Origin: Pseudomonadota bacterium
GTDB lineage: Bacteria > Desulfobacterota > Desulfovibrionia > Desulfovibrionales > Desulfovibrionaceae
DNA length: 11,160 nucleotides
Direction of reading: 5' to 3'
Assembly: GCA_023438245.1 (NCBI GenBank)
Contig: JAEXRD010000151.1
Span: 1 to 11,160, forward strand
A model generated the notes under the pieces. That model worked only from the letters and a program-made list of their open reading frames with translations, had not been told where the DNA came from and did not search any database. Shown here piece by piece: positions 7,409-11,160 of the stretch. Position 1 is the stretch's first letter. Each line of letters begins with the position of its first letter. A program made the position numbers and the translations under genes.

Positions 7409-8683
7409 ATGAGCGAACTCAAGAAGATGTACACCACCCTGCTGCGCGACCACTTTCCCAATGATCTCCGCATCGAGATCGGCAGCCAGGAGCTGGTCTA
7501 CCGCAAGCGCACCTGGGACCTGGACGGCGAGGTGCGCGGCCTGCGCTACGGCGAGAACCCGGACCAGCCCGCCGCCCTGTACGAGCTGGTGGGCGGGGGC
7601 CTGACCCTGGACGGCGTGAGCTTCCGCGGCCCCGGCCAGGGCCTGGTCAGCGCGCTGACCGAGGAGCACATGCTCCAGGCGGGCAAGCATCCGGGCAAGA
7701 TCAACCTCACCGACGTGGACAACGGCCTGAACATCCTCCAGTACCTGGAGGCCAAGCCCGCCGCCGTCATCCTCAAGCACAACAACCCCTGCGGCGCGGC
7801 CTGGACCGAGGCGGGCATCGGCGAGGCCGTGTCCCGCGCCTTCTGGGCCGACCGCATCGCGGCCTTCGGCGGCACGGTGGTGGTGAACCGCCCGCTGGAC
7901 AAGGCCTCCGCCGAACTCATCAACTCCTTCTATTTCGAGGTGGTGGCCGCGCCGGACTACGAGGAAGGCGCCGTCGAGATCCTCAAGGCCCGCAAGAACC
8001 TGCGCATCCTGCGCATCCCCGGCATCGCGCGGCTCACCGAGCTGGCCGCCGCGCCCTTCCTGGACATCAAGAGCCTGTTCGACGGCGGCCTGGTGCTGCA
8101 GTCCTCCTTCGTCAACCGCATCCGCGGCGCCGAGGACTTCATCCCGGCCACGGCGGAGAAGGACGGCACCCACTACGTGGCCCGCAAGCCCACCGCCGCC
8201 GAGGCCAGCGACCTGCTCTTCGCCTGGGCCGTGGAGGCGGGCGTGACCTCCAACTCCGTCATCTTCGCCCGCGACGGGGCCACCACGGGCATCGGCACCG
8301 GCGAGCAGGACCGCGTGGGCTGCGTGGAGCTGACCATCGCCAAGGCCCACACCAAGTACGCCGACCTGCTCTGCTTCCGCGAGCAGAACATGAGCATTTT
8401 CGAGCTGATGCTGGCCGCCCGCAGCGACGGGGCCCGGGCCGAGCAGCTGGCCGACGTGAAGCGCCGCGCCGCCGAGGCGCGCGGGGGCCTGCCCGGCAGC
8501 GTGCTGGTCAGCGACGGCTTCTTCCCCTTCCGCGACGGCGTGGACCTGTGCCTGGCCCAGGGCGTCACCGCCATCGCCCAGCCCGGCGGCTCGGTGCGCG
8601 ACTTCGAGATCATCCGCGCGGTGAACGAGGCCACGCCCCAGACGGCCATGGTGTTTACCGGCCAGCGTTCCTTCAGGCACTAG
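7409..8683 (+). CDS. Stand-alone AICAR formyltransferase (PurH C-terminal half only)
   Basis: Transfers a formyl group from 10-formyl-tetrahydrofolate to AICAR, giving FAICAR, the penultimate step to IMP; cytoplasmic. The 424-residue protein aligns with the transformylase half of PurH: LRYGENPDQ at 45-53 (usually LRYGENPHQ); KHNNPCG at 123-129 with catalytic K123 and H124; AFGGTVVVNRPLD; VVAAPDYEEGAVEILK; SDGFFPFRDGVD; QPGGSVRDFE; and the family ending, here GQRSFRH against the usual RHFRH. The MGS-like IMP cyclohydrolase domain (about 200 residues at the N-terminus of bifunctional PurH) is absent; only some 44 residues precede LRYGENP. Another gene must close the ring to IMP. The protein is longer than the transformylase part of E. 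coli PurH, as expected of a separate form. It is divergent from the small unknown gene and followed directly by a palindromic element. Confidence 0.93.
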   Translation: MSELKKMYTTLLRDHFPNDLRIEIGSQELVYRKRTWDLDGEVRGLRYGENPDQPAALYELVGGGLTLDGVSFRGPGQGLVSALTEEHMLQAGKHPGKINLTDVDNGLNILQYLEAKPAAVILKHNNPCGAAWTEAGIGEAVSRAFWADRIAAFGGTVVVNRPLDKASAELINSFYFEVVAAPDYEEGAVEILKARKNLRILRIPGIARLTELAAAPFLDIKSLFDGGLVLQSSFVNRIRGAEDFIPATAEKDGTHYVARKPTAAEASDLLFAWAVEAGVTSNSVIFARDGATTGIGTGEQDRVGCVELTIAKAHTKYADLLCFREQNMSIFELMLAARSDGARAEQLADVKRRAAEARGGLPGSVLVSDGFFPFRDGVDLCLAQGVTAIAQPGGSVRDFEIIRAVNEATPQTAMVFTGQRSFRH

Positions 8684-8843
8684 GGCCTGTTTCGAAAAGC
8701 GCGTTTCTTTGACCCCCTGGGCTTCGGCATGAGGCGGCCCGCGCCGATAGGCCCCAGGGCTGTACCGCACGAGTACTATCCCTGGCCCCAAGCCGCCTCA
8801 TTTCCTCGCCAGGGAACAAAATCCATCTTTTGGAAACAGGCCC
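8683..8843. repeat. 161-bp nested imperfect palindrome with 17-bp terminal inverted repeats (MITE- or REP-like)
   Basis: Terminal arms 8683-8699 (GGGCCTGTTTC, then GAAAAG) and 8827-8843 pair over 17 bp with one mismatch. Further inward, in order, these pair: TTTG 8708-8711 with CAAA 8817-8820; CCCTGG 8715-8720 with CCAGGG 8809-8814; ATGAGGCGGC 8729-8738 with 8792-8801 (10 of 10); CCAGGG 8754-8759 with CCCTGG 8780-8785; GTAC 8762-8765 with GTAC 8773-8776, leaving a 7-base loop. Six collinear paired blocks are not chance. The element starts on the third base of the AICAR transformylase stop and ends 33 bases before the RNase start, filling almost the whole gap. It holds no ORF of note. No target-site duplication is visible. 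It may be a non-autonomous mobile element, or a structured 3' end protecting or terminating the upstream message; there is no U-tract for a classical terminator. Confidence 0.8.
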
Positions 8844-8876
8844 CGCCAAGCACCAGCCCTGGGGTTTAAGGCACAA

Positions 8877-10994
8877 ATGACCAAAACGAAGTTTTCCGGC
8901 CCGCCCAGGCCGGGCTCGCTGGTGGAGTTCCTTCAGGACAACGAAGCCCAGCTGGCCTGGGTGCTGGAGGAGGCCGGCGACCGGCTGCGCCTGCTCACCC
9001 GCCAGAAGCGCGAGGTGAAGCTGGCCGCCGCCCGCCTGCTGCCCTGGATCGGTCCGGACTGCGCCCCGAACGCCACGCGCGAGGAGATCTTCCACCGCCT
9101 GGAGGCCACCGAGGCCCGCCGCCGCGAGCTGGCGGCAAGCATCGACGCCCTGGAGCTGTGGGACATGGCCCAGGGCGAGCTGGAACGCGCGCCCGTGGAC
9201 TGGTTCGCGGGCCTGCTCTGGCAGGACTGCGGCGTGGACGAGCTGGCCGCGCTGGGCCGGGCGCTCCTGGCCGCCAAGACGCACTTCAAGTTCCAGCCGC
9301 CGGACTTCGAGATCCACCCCGCCGCCAAGGTGGAGGCGCGCATGTCCCAGCAGCGCGCCGAAAAGGAGCGCGAGGCCGTGGCCAGCGCGGGCCACGCGCT
9401 GTTCCAGGCCCTGTGGGCGCGCGTCAAGAGCGGCCAGACCTTCTCCGGCGCGCCCCTGCCCGAGGCCACGGGCCTGGACCCGGATGTGGCCGCGCGCCTG
9501 CGCGACGTGCTGCGCTTCCAGATCAGCGGCAAGAGCCCCATGAACGCCGCGGACGAGACCCTGGCCAAGCTCTGGGAGGGCCTGCGCAAGTCCCTGCCCG
9601 ACGAGCGCACCCAGCCGCACCTGCCGCTCCTGCTGGCCCAGGCCTGGGGCATGCTGCCCGCCCACCACAATTACCTGCTGGACCAGGCGGGCTACGACTG
9701 GGGCGACGGCTGGAGCGAGGCCTATTCCGAGGAAATCATGCGCCAGCTGGAGCGCTTCGAGGAGCTGAAGGCCGGGGCCGTTCTGGACCCCACGCCCTTC
9801 GTCAGCATCGACGCCGCCACCACCAAGGACATCGACGACGCCTTCTTCGTCAGCGAGGCCGCGCTGCCCGACGGTTCTTCCGGCTGGCTGTGCGCCGTGG
9901 CCCTGGCCCGGCCCACGCTGTGCTGGGATTTCGGCGCGCCGCTCGACCGCGAGGTCATGAGCCGCGTCACCAGCCTGTACCTGCCCGAGGGCGACGCCCA
10001 CATGATGCCCGAAACCCTGGGCACCGGCCTGTTCAGCCTCACCGCTGGCAGCCCCAAGCCCGCGCTCATCGCCGAGTTCCTGCTCGATGCGCGCGGCGAG
10101 ATCGTCGAAACCCGCCCGCGCCTGGCCTGGATTTCCGTGGCCCGCAACGTGGCCTACGAGGACGCCCAGGCCGCCATCGAATCGGATTCCGACCCGCAGA
10201 TCTCCCTGGCCGCGCGGGTCGCCCGGGAGCTCTTCGCCCGCCGCCTGGAGCGCGGGGCCGTGGTCATCCAGAAGCCCGAGCCCGTGGTGCGCCTGAACGG
10301 CTCCGGGGCCGAAACCCGCGTGGACATGGAGCTCAAGCCCGGCAGCCCGGACGCCGAGCTGCTCGTCAGCGAATTCATGATCCTGGCCAACTGCGGCCTG
10401 GCCTGCTGGGCGCGCGAACAGGGCGTGCCGCTTTTGCACCGCTCCCAGAACATCGCCCTGCCGCCCAGCGCCACTGGCGTGTTCTCCGACCCGGCGGACA
10501 TCGCCCGCGTGGTGAAGCTCCTGGCCCCGCCCATCCTGGACTGCCAGCCCAAGCGCCACGCCGCGCTGGCCTGCGACGCCTACGCCACCCTCACCTCGCC
10601 CATCCGGCGCTACATCGACCTGCTGAACATGGCCCAGGTGGAATCGCACCTGGCCAGCGGAGCGCCTCGGCTCGACCTGGCCGCCCTGGAGGCCCTGGTG
10701 CCGCACCTCTCCGCCCGCAACCAGGAGGTGGGCCAGGTGCAGCGCTTCCGCCCGCGCTACTGGAAGCTGCTCTACCTGGCCCAGCACCGCAAGCAGCCCT
10801 TCCAGGCCGTGGTGGTGGAGGACGGCGGCCCCTACCCCACCCTGTCCCTGCCCGATTTGCAGATCACCGTGCGCCTGCCGCGGGGCATGCTGGGCGAGAA
10901 GATCTTCCCCGGCATGCCCGTGGAGGTGCTCTTCGGCCGCATCGACCCGCTGACCAACGAGCTGAAGGTGCTGGAAGCGCGCGAGGCGGAGTAA
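8877..10994 (+). CDS. RNase II/R-family 3'-5' exoribonuclease
   Basis: A 705-residue processive 3'-5' exoribonuclease for mRNA decay, cytoplasmic. Residues about 12-60 form a small beta-rich domain (PGSLVEFLQDNEAQLAWVLE), like that of cyanobacterial and chloroplast RNB enzymes rather than the two cold-shock domains of E. coli RNase R; about 60-290 are helical linker. The RNB domain starts near 308: SIDAATTKDIDDAFF gives the four metal-binding Asp D312, D318, D320, D321; AYEDAQ holds the conserved Tyr; SEFMILAN has E499; TSPIRRYIDLL has R577-R578. A C-terminal S1-like OB segment covers about 635-700. One departure: the usual H-(I/V)-A-D block is VALARPT here, so its Asp is Arg. ATG 8877 has AAGG five bases upstream. 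Whether to call it rnb or rnr is open, so no symbol is given. The AICAR transformylase lies upstream across the palindrome. Confidence 0.88.
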   Translation: MTKTKFSGPPRPGSLVEFLQDNEAQLAWVLEEAGDRLRLLTRQKREVKLAAARLLPWIGPDCAPNATREEIFHRLEATEARRRELAASIDALELWDMAQGELERAPVDWFAGLLWQDCGVDELAALGRALLAAKTHFKFQPPDFEIHPAAKVEARMSQQRAEKEREAVASAGHALFQALWARVKSGQTFSGAPLPEATGLDPDVAARLRDVLRFQISGKSPMNAADETLAKLWEGLRKSLPDERTQPHLPLLLAQAWGMLPAHHNYLLDQAGYDWGDGWSEAYSEEIMRQLERFEELKAGAVLDPTPFVSIDAATTKDIDDAFFVSEAALPDGSSGWLCAVALARPTLCWDFGAPLDREVMSRVTSLYLPEGDAHMMPETLGTGLFSLTAGSPKPALIAEFLLDARGEIVETRPRLAWISVARNVAYEDAQAAIESDSDPQISLAARVARELFARRLERGAVVIQKPEPVVRLNGSGAETRVDMELKPGSPDAELLVSEFMILANCGLACWAREQGVPLLHRSQNIALPPSATGVFSDPADIARVVKLLAPPILDCQPKRHAALACDAYATLTSPIRRYIDLLNMAQVESHLASGAPRLDLAALEALVPHLSARNQEVGQVQRFRPRYWKLLYLAQHRKQPFQAVVVEDGGPYPTLSLPDLQITVRLPRGMLGEKIFPGMPVEVLFGRIDPLTNELKVLEAREAE

Positions 10995-11037
10995 GAGAAA
11001 AGAGAGAACGTGGGGGAGGAGCGAAACTTTTCAGGAA

Positions 11038-11160
11038 GGCTCTTGACTAGGAAAGCCACCAGTGAACTGGTAGGAACCTAGGAATGGCGCCACAAAACAA
11101 GTACATCCTCCGCTCGAAAATTTCAGAGGCGAAAACCAGGCAGTTGGTGAGGCTTTTCGT
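11038..11160 (+). mobile_element. Left end of a probable IS1595-family insertion sequence (cut by window)
   Basis: From about 11038 the sequence changes: 11041-11160 is about 49 % G+C by count, against about two thirds or more in the genes before. A transposase start follows at 11084. The stretch beginning GGCTCTTGACTAGGAAAGCC at 11038 is my guess for the left terminal repeat; the right end is outside the window, so the boundary is uncertain. ACCAGT (11058-11063) and ACTGGT (11066-11071) form a 6-bp palindrome, possibly a binding site for transposase or a repressor. The preceding 43 bases (10995-11037) are purine-rich and show no terminator. Confidence 0.5.
11084..11160 (+). CDS. Transposase N-terminus, IS1595-like (3' end outside window)
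   Basis: Only about 25 codons are visible: MAPQNKYILRSKISEAK followed by TRQLVRLFR. The N-K-Y-x-x-R-S-(K/R)-I-S-E-A-K-x-R-Q-(L/I)-(V/L)-R-L-F pattern is how I remember the N-terminus of IS1595-group transposases (the segment before their helix-turn-helix). An in-frame TAG at 11048 bars a much longer N-terminus, and TAGGAA at 11071-11076 is a weak ribosome site seven bases upstream. Codon use is more A/T-rich than the rest of the window. The identification rests on a short segment recalled from memory. Confidence 0.55.
   Translation, partial: MAPQNKYILRSKISEAKTRQLVRLF

Noticed and set aside
7019..8791. 590-codon minus-strand open frame through the AICAR transformylase
   Set aside because: Shadow of a gene with clear catalytic motifs; the product has no recognisable domain and it runs across the small gene's promoter.
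8675..8855. Target-site duplication flanking the palindromic element
   Set aside because: Left flank (ending CACTA) and right flank (CGCCAAG) share no direct repeat next to the ends, so transposition is not shown.
8673..10787. 704-codon minus-strand open frame across the palindrome and RNase gene
   Set aside because: Antisense shadow of a conserved RNB-family gene; such frames are common at high G+C with third-position G/C bias.
9158..11050. 630-codon plus-strand frame offset within the RNase gene
   Set aside because: Arg/Gly/Pro/Ala-rich out-of-frame translation, no family resemblance.

Overview
The window is a GC-rich (about two thirds G+C or more by eye) bacterial chromosome segment. Seven genes are packed on both strands, and an eighth enters at the right edge. 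Protein style, the combination of a class I adenylate cyclase with a stand-alone AICAR transformylase, and a short lineage-type hypothetical protein suggest a sulfate-reducing deltaproteobacterium of the Desulfovibrio group. That assignment is inference from remembered family resemblance; no search was run.

Layout: (1) bases 2-3169, plus strand: 3' part of a class I adenylate cyclase whose catalytic half is preceded by a pentapeptide-repeat domain. (2) bases 5375-3166, minus strand: purA followed 14 bases later by a DNA polymerase III delta-prime (holB-like) gene, evidently one transcript. holB and the cyclase converge so tightly that both stop codons lie in one CTAG. (3) bases 5463-6848, plus: a membrane-anchored MltF-type lytic transglycosylase, divergent from purA. 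(4) bases 7199-6771, minus: a small unrecognised protein with a disordered basic tail, whose 3' end overlaps the transglycosylase frame by 78 bases. (5) bases 7409-8683, plus: an AICAR formyltransferase lacking the IMP cyclohydrolase half of PurH. (6) bases 8683-8843: a 161-bp nested imperfect palindrome with 17-bp terminal inverted repeats, starting on the last base of the preceding stop codon. (7) bases 8877-10994, plus: an RNase II/R family exoribonuclease. (8) from about 11038: composition drops to roughly 50 % G+C, and the first 26 codons of what looks like an IS1595-family transposase begin at 11084.

The genes are mainly housekeeping: nucleotide synthesis (PurA turns IMP towards AMP; AICARFT makes the precursor of IMP), replication clamp loading, peptidoglycan cleavage, RNA decay and cAMP production. 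The two purine genes are on opposite strands and are not one operon. No defence system, CRISPR array, tRNA or rRNA was seen. The items most worth a second look are the 161-bp palindromic element, the pentapeptide-repeat adenylate cyclase without the usual C-terminal regulatory part, and the overlap at the transglycosylase 3' end, which a single G in a four-G run could explain.
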